A DNA stretch of 64,000 bases, taken from the NCBI RefSeq assembly GCF_020687785.1, contig NZ_JAJEWI010000010.1, positions 186,001-250,000 on the forward strand, read 5' to 3'. This document shows positions 9,844 through 19,426 of the stretch, piece by piece (the first letter of the stretch is position 1; each line of letters starts with the position of its first letter). The DNA comes from Sphingopyxis yananensis (lineage in GTDB: Bacteria > Pseudomonadota > Alphaproteobacteria > Sphingomonadales > Sphingomonadaceae). The position numbers were made by a program, and so were the translations under genes. The notes below the pieces were generated by a model, which ran no database searches, was not told the origin of the DNA, and saw nothing but the letters and a program-made list of their open reading frames with translations.

Positions 9844-11892
9844 ATGCCCATGCGGACGAAAAATAGGAAAATTACGGTGGATCAGCGCGCATTTTTGGGT
9901 CGCGCATGGCCGGCGGCTTTGTTGATGATGGGCGCGGTTGCGGGCGTGTCAGCCACCCCTGCGGCGGCGTTTCAAGCCAGCCAGACCGACGCCGCTACCA
10001 AGGCCGCGATGGAAAAACGGGCGGCCGCTCGAACCCTGCTGACCTCGGCGCTAAGCCGGATTGCCGCCAATGGCAATAATGCCGCGGCTTTGTTGGACGC
10101 AGGCAAAGCGTCGATGGCGCTGGACGATTATCGCGCCGCCTTGGGTTTTTTGTTGCGTGCCGAACAAAATTCCCCGCGTGATGGCGCGGTGAAGGCCGCG
10201 CTGGGCACCGCCATGGTGCATCAAGAAAACCCCCAGCGGGCCTTGGATTATTTTGGTGAGGCGCAATTGCTGCGCACGCCGGAGCGTTTATTTGTCGCCG
10301 ACCGTGCCTTGGCGCATGATTTGCTGGGCCAAGTGGACGCGGCGCAGCGGGATTATGCCTTGGCGCTGACACAGGTGCGCGACGACGAAATCGTCCGCCG
10401 CTATGCTTTGTCCTTGGGCATGGGCGGCCAACCGGACCGTGCGGTGGAATTGCTGACGCCCTTGTTGGAACAACAAGACCGCAGCGCATGGCGCACGCGG
10501 GCGATGGTGTTGGCGATGAATGGCCGCCAAGCCGAAGCCAAGAAAATTATCGACGCCACTTTGCCGCCAGCCTTGGCGCAAAATATCTGGCCTTATGTAG
10601 AACAGATGGACCGCTTGACGCCGGCCCAGCAAGCCGCAGCTGCCCATTTTGGCCGCTTCCCGTCGGGCCCCTTGGGACCAAAGCGTGCGCCGGTTCAAAT
10701 GGCCGCCGCGACGCCCGTGGCGGCACCCGCCACCAAAGGCAGCGCGGCTGCGCGTCCGGGGCGTAGCGGAACACGGGCCGCGACGAACAGCGCCAGCAAT
10801 ACCGTAGCGGCGCAAACGGCACAGCGGGCGGCCCAACAAACCGCCGCCCAACAAACAGCCGCGCAGCAAGCAGCCGCGCAGGCCCATAGCCAGCCTGCGC
10901 CCGCCGCCACCAACGGTCCGATCTTCACGTCGACATCGACCGTACTGCCATCGGCTTCAGGTGCGACTGCGGCTGTTGCTGCGCCGGTGGCCGCGACGCC
11001 GACGGTTGCGCCGCCGGCATCCTCAACGCGCAGTGTCAGCCTGCCTGATCCGGTTCGTGTGGCCGGAAATAATGTATCGGGGGACCGTGGGCCAAGCTCA
11101 ACGGTGCGGGACATGACAGCTGCCGCCGCCACAGCAGATGCGGCGCGATCACGCGTGCAAAATGTGGTGCAAGCACAAACATCGCCTGCGGCAACGCGGC
11201 AAGCGGCGGTTTCTGGCCCTGTCGATAGCGAAGCTACCCGCGCGGTTGTGACCGCGCCGCCGCCGGCCAGCGCGGCTTTGCGCCCGCCACCACCACCCGC
11301 ATCGGTACCGAGCCAAGATGCGCCCTTGGCGGCCATGGCGTCGCTGAGTGATATTGTCGGGTCGCTGGAAATTCCCGCCGAGGAAATGGCCCGTTCGCAA
11401 AATGCCCTGAGCGCCGATGTCTTGGCCCGCGTGCGCGAGGAAGGCCGGCGTGCGGAAATGGAGGCTGCGGCCAAAGCCCGCGAAGAAGCGGCCCGTGCGC
11501 GCGCCGAAGCCGCCGCCAAAGCGCGGGCGGATGCTGCTGCCAAGGCCAAAGCGGACGCCGAAGCCAAAGCTAAGGCCGAAGCCGAAGCCAAAGCGCGCGA
11601 GGAGGCCGCCAAAAAGCGCGCCAACCCATCGCGCATTTGGGTGCAAATTGGGTCGGGTTCCAATGTCGGTGCTTTGGGCTTTACCTATGACCGCTATGCC
11701 AAGAAACATGGCGATTTGTTCAAAGGCGTTAAGGGCGGGCATAGTGAATGGGGCCGCACCCGCCGTTTGTTGGCGGGGCCGTTTAACAATCGCGCCGCTG
11801 CCCAGCGTTTTCTGGACAGCTTCAAGGCCGCTGAGGGTGACGGCTTTGTCTTTACCAGCGCATCGGGCGAAGAGGTCGAGTGGGTGCAATGA
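9844..11892 (+). CDS. Exported TPR and SPOR domain protein next to ftsZ
   Basis: Predicted periplasmic, probably peptidoglycan-binding protein of 682 residues; no exact gene name recognised. It starts with a basic segment and a signal-like hydrophobic stretch ending in ATPAAAFQA (about residues 20-45). TPR-like helical repeats follow (about 60-260: DYRAALGFLLRAEQ, NPQRALDYFGEAQ, GQPDRAVELLTPLLEQ). The middle (about 280-500) is Ala/Pro/Gln/Thr-rich and disordered. A Lys/Glu/Ala/Arg coiled-coil with REEA/KAKA repeats spans about 525-597. The end (about 600-682, RIWVQIGSG, FTYDRYAKK, LLAGPFNNRAAAQRFLDSFK) matches a SPOR domain, the module binding denuded septal glycan. Position after ftsZ suggests a division role (inference). 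The dgt start overlaps its stop. Confidence 0.8.
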   Translation: MPMRTKNRKITVDQRAFLGRAWPAALLMMGAVAGVSATPAAAFQASQTDAATKAAMEKRAAARTLLTSALSRIAANGNNAAALLDAGKASMALDDYRAALGFLLRAEQNSPRDGAVKAALGTAMVHQENPQRALDYFGEAQLLRTPERLFVADRALAHDLLGQVDAAQRDYALALTQVRDDEIVRRYALSLGMGGQPDRAVELLTPLLEQQDRSAWRTRAMVLAMNGRQAEAKKIIDATLPPALAQNIWPYVEQMDRLTPAQQAAAAHFGRFPSGPLGPKRAPVQMAAATPVAAPATKGSAAARPGRSGTRAATNSASNTVAAQTAQRAAQQTAAQQTAAQQAAAQAHSQPAPAATNGPIFTSTSTVLPSASGATAAVAAPVAATPTVAPPASSTRSVSLPDPVRVAGNNVSGDRGPSSTVRDMTAAAATADAARSRVQNVVQAQTSPAATRQAAVSGPVDSEATRAVVTAPPPASAALRPPPPPASVPSQDAPLAAMASLSDIVGSLEIPAEEMARSQNALSADVLARVREEGRRAEMEAAAKAREEAARARAEAAAKARADAAAKAKADAEAKAKAEAEAKAREEAAKKRANPSRIWVQIGSGSNVGALGFTYDRYAKKHGDLFKGVKGGHSEWGRTRRLLAGPFNNRAAAQRFLDSFKAAEGDGFVFTSASGEEVEWVQ

Positions 11893-13061
11893 GCCTGCGC
11901 GCCCTTGCCAGTGATCCGAGCCAGTCCAAGGGACGGCGCTTTGGTGAGCAGGGGGGCGTGGTGCGCGGCCCGCGTGACCTGTTTCAGCGCGACCGTGACC
12001 GGATTATCCACAGCATCGCCTTTCGCCGTTTGCGCCACAAAACACAGGTTTTTGTGGCGCCAGACGGCGACCATTGCCGTGTCCGTCTGACACACAGTAT
12101 CGAGGTGGCGCAAATTGGGCGCGGCATAGCGCGGGTGTTGGGATTGAACGAGGATCTGACCGAGGCGCTGTGTCTGGCCCATGATATTGGGCATCCACCC
12201 TTTGGCCATGCGGGCGAAGAGGCGCTGAAAAAGGCGATGATGGCGCATGGCGGATTTGACCATAATGGCCATACGCTGCGCACGCTGGCCCATTTGGAAT
12301 CGCCCTATCCCTTGTTTGACGGGCTGAATCTGTGCTGGGAAACACTGGAGGGGTTGGCCAAACATAATGGCCCCGTGCGCCATCCTGGCTGGGCACTGCG
12401 CCAGATGGATGAGGAATTTCCGTTGGACCTGCAGCGTCACAGCAGTTTGGAAGCGCAAGTTGCCGCCGTTGCGGATGATATTGCCTATGATAATCATGAC
12501 ATAGACGATGGGCTGCGCGCCGGATTGTTAACGTTGGACCAATTGATGGAACAGCCATTTGTGGCCGCCAATTACCGCGCGGTTGAGGCGCGATACCCCC
12601 ATGCCCCCCAAGATCGTTTGCTACGCGAATTGGTGCGCGACCAAATTGGCGTGATGATTAACGATGTGATCGCTTCGACGCTGGCGAACAGCAAGGCAGC
12701 GGGCGTCGAAAATTGCGAGGATGTGCGCGGGGCGGGAAAAACGCTGGCGGGTTTCTCGTCCGAATTGGCTGCCGAGGAACGCAAATTAAAGCGGTTCATG
12801 TATGCCAACCTCTATCACCACCCCGAACAATTGGCGGCAGCGGATGCGGCGGAAACCGTGGTGACGGCGCTGTTCGAAGCCTATCGTCACGATCCCCAAT
12901 TGATGGGGGCGGATTGGGCGGCGCGGGTGCCGGATGACGAACAAGGCAAGGTCCGCCATATTGGAGACTTTATCGCCGGTATGACCGACCGATTTGCCAT
13001 TGACCGCTTTGCGGAAATTCATGGCCGCGATAAGGTGCCGGACGCCATTCGCCACGCCTAG
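11889..13061 (+). CDS. dgt: dGTPase-like deoxynucleoside triphosphohydrolase, HD domain
   Basis: Predicted to hydrolyse dNTPs to the nucleoside and triphosphate. The 390-residue product has the dGTPase family opening RGPRDLFQRDRDRIIHSIAFRRLRHKT, written here as RDRDRIIHSIAFRRLRHKTQ (35-54), His in RLTHS (69), the metal-binding HD pair in AHDIGHPPFGHAGE (98-99), and the third element DDIAYDNHDIDDG, consistent with an H-HD-D centre. It belongs to the type usually annotated as deoxyguanosinetriphosphate triphosphohydrolase-like protein, so strict dGTP specificity is not assured. The ATG at 11889 overlaps the SPOR-protein stop (ATGA); an in-frame GTG three codons upstream is less likely. Confidence 0.93.
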   Translation: MSLRALASDPSQSKGRRFGEQGGVVRGPRDLFQRDRDRIIHSIAFRRLRHKTQVFVAPDGDHCRVRLTHSIEVAQIGRGIARVLGLNEDLTEALCLAHDIGHPPFGHAGEEALKKAMMAHGGFDHNGHTLRTLAHLESPYPLFDGLNLCWETLEGLAKHNGPVRHPGWALRQMDEEFPLDLQRHSSLEAQVAAVADDIAYDNHDIDDGLRAGLLTLDQLMEQPFVAANYRAVEARYPHAPQDRLLRELVRDQIGVMINDVIASTLANSKAAGVENCEDVRGAGKTLAGFSSELAAEERKLKRFMYANLYHHPEQLAAADAAETVVTALFEAYRHDPQLMGADWAARVPDDEQGKVRHIGDFIAGMTDRFAIDRFAEIHGRDKVPDAIRHA

Positions 13062-13139
13062 GGACCAGTCCTTGTGACACTCCGTCCTTGGTCGGCGATG
13101 CAGCATATTGTGGCATGGCGATAGGGGAAGGGGATAGCG

Positions 13140-13799
13140 ATGATGGCAGAGCCCAAAATATTGCTGATTGGGGCCACCGGAATGGTGGGCGAAGCGGTGC
13201 TGGAACAAGCGCTACGGGCGGGTTTATCCCTAAGCTATTTGGCGCGGCGCGCGGCGGTGAACGGCGCGGGGCACAGCGCGACTATCGCGGACAGTTCCGA
13301 TTGGCCCCAGCATATCGCTGCGATACAGCCGGATATCATCTTGTCGGCCTTGGGCAGCACGATGAAGCAAGCGGGCAGCCGCGATGCCTTTCGGGCGATG
13401 GATTATGACATCCAAATCCAGGCAGCGCGGGCGGCCAAGACCGCAGGGGCGCGGCAGATGGACTTGGTGTCCGCCGTCGGGGCATCAGCGGCGGCGCGCA
13501 ATTTTTATCTGAAAACCAAAGGCGAGCTAGAGCGCGACGTGGCGGCGCTGGGGTTCGACCGTTTGGATATTTTGCGTCCTGGCCTGTTGCTGGGCGACCG
13601 TAAAGGGCCGCGCCGTTGGGGGGAGGGCGTGATGATGACGGCTGCACCCTTGTTCGACCATCTGATGATCGGGCGTCTTGCCCGCTATCGGTCCGTGCAC
13701 GCGACAGATGTGGCGGTGGCGATGCTGCATGTGGCCCGCCAAAGCGATGGTGGGCAATTCCGATATGATAGCGATCAGATTGGCCACCTCTCTGATTGA
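13140..13799 (+). CDS. NAD(P)-binding Rossmann-fold protein, atypical SDR type
   Basis: A 219-residue protein with the dinucleotide-binding motif GATGMVG at 11-17 and further Rossmann-fold strands (IQPDIILSALGSTMKQAGS, MDLVSAVGAS). The overall pattern, with the VSAVGA element and YLKTKGELERD, resembles the atypical short-chain dehydrogenase group related to HTATIP2/oxidoreductases that often act as assembly factors or reductases of unknown substrate. No substrate can be assigned. A purine-rich AGGGGAAGGGG lies just upstream of the ATG at 13140; a second ATG is at 13143. It sits alone between dgt and the glycine riboswitch. Confidence 0.78.
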   Translation: MMAEPKILLIGATGMVGEAVLEQALRAGLSLSYLARRAAVNGAGHSATIADSSDWPQHIAAIQPDIILSALGSTMKQAGSRDAFRAMDYDIQIQAARAAKTAGARQMDLVSAVGASAAARNFYLKTKGELERDVAALGFDRLDILRPGLLLGDRKGPRRWGEGVMMTAAPLFDHLMIGRLARYRSVHATDVAVAMLHVARQSDGGQFRYDSDQIGHLSD

Positions 13800-13862
13800 C
13801 TTTGCAGCGCGCCGCCGCCAAGGCTGCGCTTGTTCGTCGGGTCTGGTAACGGATTCGACCAA

Positions 13863-14075
13863 CCGCGCGGGAGAGCGTGGGCCTTTGCTAAAGAAAGGCT
13901 CGCCACCGAAGGAGCAACCGCCCCGGAAACTCTCAGGTGCCAAGGACCGCGCCATGTTGGAACGAACACTCTGGAAAGCGTTTTGGCCTATTTGGCCGAA
14001 ACCACCGAAGGGGTAATCCCCCAGCCTTCGCTCGGCTGGTGGTGAGAAACTCTCAGGTTCCCGTGACAGAGGGGG
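13863..14075 (+). ncRNA. Tandem glycine riboswitch controlling gcvT
   Basis: Two consecutive glycine aptamers are recognisable. Aptamer 1 spans about 13863-13950: GGGAGAGCG opens it, GCCACCGAAGGAGCAA sits in the core, and GGAAACTCTCAGGTGCCAAG and GGACCGC close it. Aptamer 2 spans about 13966-14075: CTCTGGAAAGCG, ACCACCGAAGGGGTAATCCC, then GAGAAACTCTCAGG and CCGTGACAGAGG. The repeated CCACCGAAGG and AAACTCTCAGG blocks are the hallmark of the gcvT motif (RF00504). The linker is about 15 bases. It lies 60 bases upstream of gcvT, so glycine binding very probably switches on the cleavage operon. This element also explains the 336-base stretch between the neighbouring genes. Confidence 0.95.
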
Positions 14076-14135
14076 CATGGATGAAACTGCGGCGTCATGC
14101 TGTGGGTAAACCATGTCTGCACGGGAATATCGAGA

Positions 14136-15362
14136 ATGAGCGACCATAACCAGATTCAAGACGAAGCCACAGAAGACGCTGGCACCCCAGAGGTTTTGGC
14201 CCTACCGCTGGACGCGTGGCACCGTGCCCATGGTGCGCGCATGGTGGAGTTTGCTGGCTATCATATGCCCATTCAGTTTGAGGGCATTATGGCGGAGCAT
14301 AGCTGGACCCGCGAACAAGCGGGCTTGTTTGACGTCAGCCATATGGGTCAACTGAGCCTGACGCTGGATGACGGCAGCGATTATGTGCAAGACGAAGGTG
14401 CCGAAGCCCCGACCGCCAAGCCGATGACGGCTGAGGAAGTGGCAGAGGTTGCCAAGGCGCTCGAAGCGCTGGTCCCCGGTGATATCGTCGGCCTGAAGGC
14501 TGGCCGGATGCGCTATTCGATGTTCTTGAACGAAGAAGGCGGCATTTTGGATGATCTGATGATCACCAACAGCGGCACCAGCATTGATATTGTCGTCAAC
14601 GGCGCGGTGAAGTGGGAAGATATCGGCCATTTGCGCGAATATCTGCCTGACAATATCGTTCTAAATCATAAGGATGATTTCGGCCTGCTGGCGCTGCAAG
14701 GCCCCAAGGCGGCGACGGCGTTGGCGCGGTTGTTGCCGGACGCTGCGACCATGGTGTTCATGGAATATCGCAGCCTGAATTGGCAGGGACATGCGCTGGG
14801 CGTCAGCCGTTCGGGCTATACCGGCGAAGATGGTTTTGAAATTTCGATTCCCACGGATGTGCTAGAAGAATTTGCCGATGCTTTGTTGGCGATGGACGAG
14901 GTGAAGCCCATCGGCCTTGGCGCGCGCGACAGCCTGCGTCTGGAAGCGGGCTTGCCGCTTTATGGTCATGACTTGGACGAAGTGACCACCCCGATTGAAG
15001 CGGATTTGGGCTTTGCCATTGCCAAACGTCGCCGCGAAGAAGGCGGCTTTTTGGGCGATGATGTGGTGCTGGGCCAATATGCCAATGGCGCAGCGCGCAA
15101 GCGGGTTGGCCTGCGCGTTGATGGAAAATTACCGGTGCGCGAAGGGGCGCCCTTGTTCGATGGCGATCAGGAGGTCGGAACCGTGACCTCTGGCGGTTTT
15201 GCGCCCAGCGTGGGTGCGCCCATCGCGATGGCCTACGTCGCCGCACCATATGCTGATTTGGGTACGGCCTTGACCGCCGAAGTGCGCGGCAAGCGCATAG
15301 CGGTCACCACCGCGCCTATCCCCTTTGTTCCCCATAAATATGTCCGTAAAACAGGAGCCTGA
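14136..15362 (+). CDS. gcvT: GcvT, aminomethyltransferase (T protein of glycine cleavage)
   Basis: Transfers the methylene group from the aminomethyl-lipoyl H protein to tetrahydrofolate, releasing ammonia. The 408-residue product shows the GcvT core: AHGARMVEFAGYHMPIQF, DVSHMGQ, RSGYTGEDGFEI and LGARDSLRLEAGLPLYGHD, followed by the C-terminal barrel with VTSGGFAPSVG. It carries an insertion of about 35 residues after the DVSHMGQLSL strand (DDGSDYVQDEG to VAEVAKALEALVPGD), longer than in many homologues. The ATG at 14136 is preferred because the conserved protein begins soon after; an ATG at 14097 would add 13 unconserved residues. gcvH starts immediately after the stop, and the tandem glycine riboswitch lies upstream. 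Confidence 0.95.
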   Translation: MSDHNQIQDEATEDAGTPEVLALPLDAWHRAHGARMVEFAGYHMPIQFEGIMAEHSWTREQAGLFDVSHMGQLSLTLDDGSDYVQDEGAEAPTAKPMTAEEVAEVAKALEALVPGDIVGLKAGRMRYSMFLNEEGGILDDLMITNSGTSIDIVVNGAVKWEDIGHLREYLPDNIVLNHKDDFGLLALQGPKAATALARLLPDAATMVFMEYRSLNWQGHALGVSRSGYTGEDGFEISIPTDVLEEFADALLAMDEVKPIGLGARDSLRLEAGLPLYGHDLDEVTTPIEADLGFAIAKRRREEGGFLGDDVVLGQYANGAARKRVGLRVDGKLPVREGAPLFDGDQEVGTVTSGGFAPSVGAPIAMAYVAAPYADLGTALTAEVRGKRIAVTTAPIPFVPHKYVRKTGA

Positions 15363-15737
15363 ATGATGGCACGTTATTTCACCGAAGAACATGAATGGCT
15401 GGATGTTGACGGCGATACCGTCACGGTGGGCATTACTGATTTCGCCCAAGGCCAATTGGGCGACATTGTGTTTGTGGAATTGCCCGCCGTGGGTTTGGAT
15501 TTGACGCAGGGCGGTGACGCCGCTGTGGTGGAATCGGTCAAGGCCGCCAGCGACATTTATGCCCCCGTTGACGGTACGGTCAGCGAAGCGAATGACGCAT
15601 TGGACGCCGACCCTGCCTTGGCGAACAGCGACCCCGAGGGTGAGGGTTGGTTTTTCCGCATGAGCCTGGGCGATGCGTCGCAGCTAGGCGGGTTGATGGA
15701 CGCCGCAGCCTATAAAAATTTCTGTGATAATCTGTAA
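15363..15737 (+). CDS. gcvH: GcvH, lipoyl carrier (H protein of glycine cleavage)
   Basis: Small lipoylated carrier shuttling the aminomethyl intermediate between the P, T and L proteins. The 124 residues begin with [20 protein letters not shown] and contain the lipoylation hairpin [14 protein letters not shown] with the modified Lys at about 60, followed by the conserved [20 protein letters not shown]. Length is typical. Two consecutive ATG codons (15363, 15366) are possible starts; the first touches the gcvT stop with no gap. Confidence 0.96.
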   Translation: MMARYFTEEHEWLDVDGDTVTVGITDFAQGQLGDIVFVELPAVGLDLTQGGDAAVVESVKAASDIYAPVDGTVSEANDALDADPALANSDPEGEGWFFRMSLGDASQLGGLMDAAAYKNFCDNL

Positions 15738-15749
15738 CAGATGATCGCG

Positions 15750-15782
15750 CCGCCCGCCAATCCGAAGCAGGAAGGCGGGCGG
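15750..15782 (+). promoter_or_regulatory. Strong stem-loop between gcvH and gcvPA
   Basis: CCGCCCGCC (15750-15758) pairs with GGCGGGCGG (15774-15782) around a 15-base loop, followed by only three T. It lies in the 172-base gap inside the gcv operon. It may be a leaky terminator or an mRNA-stability element setting the ratio of gcvTH to gcvP products; that role is inference. Confidence 0.5.
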
Positions 15783-15909
15783 TTTGCCAATAGATACGCC
15801 GCCCAAGCGGCGAATATTTAACGGGATAGCGGGGGAGTAGCCCCATGCTTTCCCGAACCCCTAGCTGCAAGCTCGCGGCGCAATGGCGCGGGTGATAAGG
15901 AGTGAAGAG

Positions 15910-17268
15910 ATGCGCTACCTTCCGCTGACACCCGACGACCGCACCAAAATGCTGGCGAAAATCGGTGCTGCTAGCATTGACGATCTGTTTGTGGATGTGC
16001 CCGCCGAGGCGCGCCTAAACGGTCCGATTGCCGATTTGCCCGCCCATGCCAGCGAATTGGCCGTCGAACGCCATATGGCCGCACTGGCCCGCCAAAACCG
16101 CGCAGCGGGTGACGGCCCGTTCTTTTTGGGCGCGGGGGCTTACCGCCACCATGTGCCCGCCAGCGTCGATCATTTGATCCAGCGCGGCGAATTTCTGACC
16201 GCTTATACCCCTTATCAGCCCGAAATCGCACAGGGCACGCTGCAAATGTTGTTTGAATTTCAAACACAAGTGGCGCGCTTGTTCGGTATGGATGTCGCCA
16301 ATGCGTCCATGTATGACGGCTCGACCGCTTGCTGGGAAGCCGTGGTCATGGCCCGCCGCATCACCAAGCGGAATAAGGCGCTGTTTTCGAACGGTGTTCA
16401 CCCCCATTACCGTAGCGTGGCGCGCACCATGGCCCATTATACGGGCGATGTGGTGGTGGATAGCGACCCTGAATTGAACGCCGCCAGCGACTGGGCCGAA
16501 TTGGCCGCCAGCGTTGACAAAGACACAAGCTGTGTCGTCGTGCAATATCCCGATATTTTGGGCCGCATCGACGATATGACCGCCTTGTCAGCGGCTTGTG
16601 CGCAAAATGGTGCTTTGTTGATCGCGGTGGTGACGGAACCTGTGGCGCTGGGGCTGATCAAGTCGCCAGGCGAAATGGGCGCGGATATTGTGGTTGGCGA
16701 AGGGCAGAGCTTGGGCGTTGGCCTGCAATTTGGCGGGCCCTATGTCGGCCTGTTTGCTTGCCGCCAAAAATATGTGCGGCAAATGCCGGGCCGTTTGTGC
16801 GGCGAAACGGTCGACGCCAATGGTAAACGCGGTTTTGTGCTGACCCTGTCGACGCGCGAACAGCATATCCGCCGCGAAAAAGCGACCAGCAATATTTGCA
16901 CCAACGCTGGGTTGTGCGCGTTGGCGTTCAGCATCCACATGACCTTGCTGGGGGAAGCGGGGCTGCGTCAATTGGCGGCGATCAACCATGGCCGCGCCAA
17001 AAAAGCGGCGGCGGCTTTGGCGGCTGTGCCCAATGTGACCGTGTTGAACAGCGGATATTTCAACGAATTCACCATCATTTTGCCGACGGACGCCCGCAGT
17101 TTGGTGCACCGCATGGCAGAGCGCGGTGTGTTGGCGGGTGTGTCGATGGGCCGTCTGTATCCGGACAATGATGCGCTGGCCAATGGCTTGGTGGTGGCGG
17201 TCACGGAAACGGTGACCGAGGATGATATTGCTGCCTTTGCCAAGGCACTGACGGAGGAACTGGCATGA
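15910..17268 (+). CDS. gcvPA: Glycine dehydrogenase (decarboxylating) subunit 1
   Basis: N-terminal half of the PLP-dependent P protein, which decarboxylates glycine and loads the aminomethyl group on GcvH. The 452-residue product begins [15 protein letters not shown], has [17 protein letters not shown], the [14 protein letters not shown] and [13 protein letters not shown] motifs, and keeps the fold without the PLP lysine, which is in subunit 2. The ATG at 15910 is chosen because TAAGGAGTG sits five bases upstream; an ATG at 15883 would lack this. The stop overlaps the gcvPB start (ATGA), consistent with a 1:1 heteromer. The family size is about 450 residues. Confidence 0.95.
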   Translation: MRYLPLTPDDRTKMLAKIGAASIDDLFVDVPAEARLNGPIADLPAHASELAVERHMAALARQNRAAGDGPFFLGAGAYRHHVPASVDHLIQRGEFLTAYTPYQPEIAQGTLQMLFEFQTQVARLFGMDVANASMYDGSTACWEAVVMARRITKRNKALFSNGVHPHYRSVARTMAHYTGDVVVDSDPELNAASDWAELAASVDKDTSCVVVQYPDILGRIDDMTALSAACAQNGALLIAVVTEPVALGLIKSPGEMGADIVVGEGQSLGVGLQFGGPYVGLFACRQKYVRQMPGRLCGETVDANGKRGFVLTLSTREQHIRREKATSNICTNAGLCALAFSIHMTLLGEAGLRQLAAINHGRAKKAAAALAAVPNVTVLNSGYFNEFTIILPTDARSLVHRMAERGVLAGVSMGRLYPDNDALANGLVVAVTETVTEDDIAAFAKALTEELA

Positions 17269-18818
17269 GCACGCTGAACCCCGCCGGATGGCGTCCCGAA
17301 ATGACCAGTGGTGAAGCAGGGGCGGGCGGTGTGCCCGCGACCTTTACCGGCAACCGCGCTTTGATGCTGGAAGAACCGCTGATTTTTGAAATTGGCACCC
17401 GCGAGACCACGGGCGTCGATTTTGACGAAGTGGCCGAAGATTTTGACTTGGGCCCTCTGACGCGCAGCGCGCCGATCGGGCTGGCTGGCCTGTCGGAATC
17501 GGAAACGGTACGTCATTATACGCGTCTGTCGCGGCAAAATTATGCGATTGACCTTGGGCTGTTCCCGCTGGGTAGCTGCACCATGAAGCATAATCCGCGC
17601 TTGAATGAAAAAGTGGCGCGCATGGCGGGCTTTGGGGATGTGCATCCGCTGCAACCCCAAGAAACGGTGCAAGGCGCGTTGGCGGTTATTCATGAACTGG
17701 CCGACTGGTTGGTCAAGCTGACCGGTATGGCGTCGGTCGCTATGTCGCCCAAGGCGGGCGCGCATGGCGAATTATGCGGCATTTTGTGCATTAAGGCAGC
17801 CTTGGAAGCACGGGGCGAAGACCGGCGCGTGTTGCTGGTCCCCGAAAGCGCGCATGGCACCAACCCCGCTACTGCTGCCTTTGCGGGTTTCACGGTCGAG
17901 GGTATCCCCGCGACCAGCGAAGGCCGTGTGGACAGCGATGCGCTGATCGCGCGCCTTGGCCCCGATGTGGCGGGCGTGATGATCACCAACCCCAACACCT
18001 GCGGTCTGTTTGAACGGGATATGAAGAAAATATCCGACGCCGTTCATGCGGCGGGTGGCTATGTTTATTGCGATGGCGCGAATTTTAACGCCATTGTGGG
18101 CCGTGTGCGCCCCGGTGACTTGGGCGTTGATGCGATGCACATCAATTTGCACAAAACATTTTCGACGCCCCATGGCGGTGGTGGTCCCGGTTCGGGTCCG
18201 GTCGTACTGTCGGCGGCGCTGGCCCCTTATGCGCCCTTGCCAGTCGTCAAGCCCGTCGATGGCAAGCTGCGTTTGGTCGAAGAAGAAAATGCCGCGGATC
18301 ATCAGCCCGACAGCTTTGGCCGCATGACGGCGTTTCATGGCCAAATGGGCATGTTCACCCGCGCGCTGACCTATATCCTCAGCCACGGGTCGGACGGCTT
18401 GCGTCAGGTGGCCGAAGATGCGGTGTTGAACGCCAATTATGTGCTCCGCAGTCTGGACGATGTGCTGGAAGCGCCCTTTGGCGCATCGGGTCCGTGCATG
18501 CACGAAGCCTTGTTCAGCGATCGCGGCTTGGCGGACGGTTTCAGCACCAATGACATCGCCAAGGGTTTGATTGACGAGGGGTATCACCCGATGACCGTCT
18601 ATTTCCCGCTGGTGGTTCATGGCGCGATGTTGGTCGAACCAACGGAAACGGAATCGCTGGACGTGCTGGACCAATTTATTGGAGCGCTGCGCAGCTTGGC
18701 CATTCGCGCCAAGCAGGGCGATGAAGCGTTGAAAACGGCGCCGCATTTCGCCCCGCGGGCGCGGCTGGATGAAACGCTGGCCGCGCGGAAACCTGTGCTG
18801 AGCTGGCAGGGCGAATAA
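17265..18818 (+). CDS. gcvPB: Glycine dehydrogenase (decarboxylating) subunit 2
   Basis: C-terminal, PLP-carrying half of the two-subunit P protein. The 517 residues contain [13 protein letters not shown] (100-112), [23 protein letters not shown] (194-204), [12 protein letters not shown] and the PLP-lysine segment [18 protein letters not shown] with Lys at 297. Together with gcvPA, gcvT and gcvH this supplies the P, H and T proteins; the L protein (lipoamide dehydrogenase) is not in the window. The ATG overlaps the gcvPA stop. A strong terminator closes the operon 24 bases after the stop. Confidence 0.96.
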   Translation: MSTLNPAGWRPEMTSGEAGAGGVPATFTGNRALMLEEPLIFEIGTRETTGVDFDEVAEDFDLGPLTRSAPIGLAGLSESETVRHYTRLSRQNYAIDLGLFPLGSCTMKHNPRLNEKVARMAGFGDVHPLQPQETVQGALAVIHELADWLVKLTGMASVAMSPKAGAHGELCGILCIKAALEARGEDRRVLLVPESAHGTNPATAAFAGFTVEGIPATSEGRVDSDALIARLGPDVAGVMITNPNTCGLFERDMKKISDAVHAAGGYVYCDGANFNAIVGRVRPGDLGVDAMHINLHKTFSTPHGGGGPGSGPVVLSAALAPYAPLPVVKPVDGKLRLVEEENAADHQPDSFGRMTAFHGQMGMFTRALTYILSHGSDGLRQVAEDAVLNANYVLRSLDDVLEAPFGASGPCMHEALFSDRGLADGFSTNDIAKGLIDEGYHPMTVYFPLVVHGAMLVEPTETESLDVLDQFIGALRSLAIRAKQGDEALKTAPHFAPRARLDETLAARKPVLSWQGE

Positions 18819-18841
18819 GCCCGCATAAAATAGATTAAAAT

Positions 18842-18876
18842 GGGCCGCGACACACAATATGTCGCGGCCCCTTTTT
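18842..18876. terminator. Bidirectional intrinsic terminator after gcvPB
   Basis: GGGCCGCGACA pairs with TGTCGCGGCCC across a seven-base loop and is followed by CTTTTT on the plus strand. The opposite strand reads out into ATTTTAAT, so it can also stop the convergent minus-strand gene ending at 18920. Confidence 0.92.
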
Positions 18877-18919
18877 ATATCTGGATCAGATGCGGTTGAT
18901 ATCCACCGCCAATCGTTGA

Positions 18920-19249
18920 TTAGGCGGTAATCACATGAATGCTTAGCGCCGCGCCGCCATTGGCAATGGCCAGCAAATGATCGACATTGGGATGAGCACC
19001 TGGGCGGTTTTTGGCGTCAGCGGTGTGTTCGGCGAAAATCTGTAATCCATGGGTGGCCGCTTCGGCGTTGAGCGTGGGGAAGGTCTGCGCCAAATATTGA
19101 TAGACGGCCAAAGAGCCTTGCTTGCCCGCTTCATTGGGGATGCTGGCAACCGTGCCGCCTTGTGCATCCATCAGGTCGATGCGCAGCACACCGTCGATGC
19201 TGGGCAATTGCACGAGATTTTCTTTAAAGATTGCGCTGGCTTGGATCAT
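18920..19249 (-). CDS. Small conserved protein, DUF2322-like
   Basis: A 109-residue soluble protein of unknown function. Its pattern (LVQLPSIDGVLRIDLMDA, IPNEAGKQGSLAVYQYLA, GLQIFAEHTADAKNRPG, HPNVDHLLAI) resembles the DUF2322 family as recalled, which has no assigned role. No signal peptide or membrane segment is visible. It is transcribed leftward, convergent with the gcv operon and divergent from the ABA4-like gene, and appears to be a single-gene unit. Confidence 0.72.
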   Translation of the reverse strand: MIQASAIFKENLVQLPSIDGVLRIDLMDAQGGTVASIPNEAGKQGSLAVYQYLAQTFPTLNAEAATHGLQIFAEHTADAKNRPGAHPNVDHLLAIANGGAALSIHVITA

Positions 19250-19426
19250 GACGGCTCTTTCAACAGAGAAGGGACAGAATTTGGGCGGCGCTGTACCAGC
19301 AAAGGGCGCAGGCAGCTATAGTGGCCGGACGGGCCATGGATATTATTGTACGGATAGCTGCATTCGCTCTTTGCAATCTGTGTCATGTGCGTCAGGGATA
19401 GACCCTGTTTTGCATCAGGGGCCAAT

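Noticed and set aside
10695..11663. Antisense frame rich in Ala/Ser over the SPOR protein linker
   Set aside because: Low-complexity product created by the GC-rich repeats of the sense gene.
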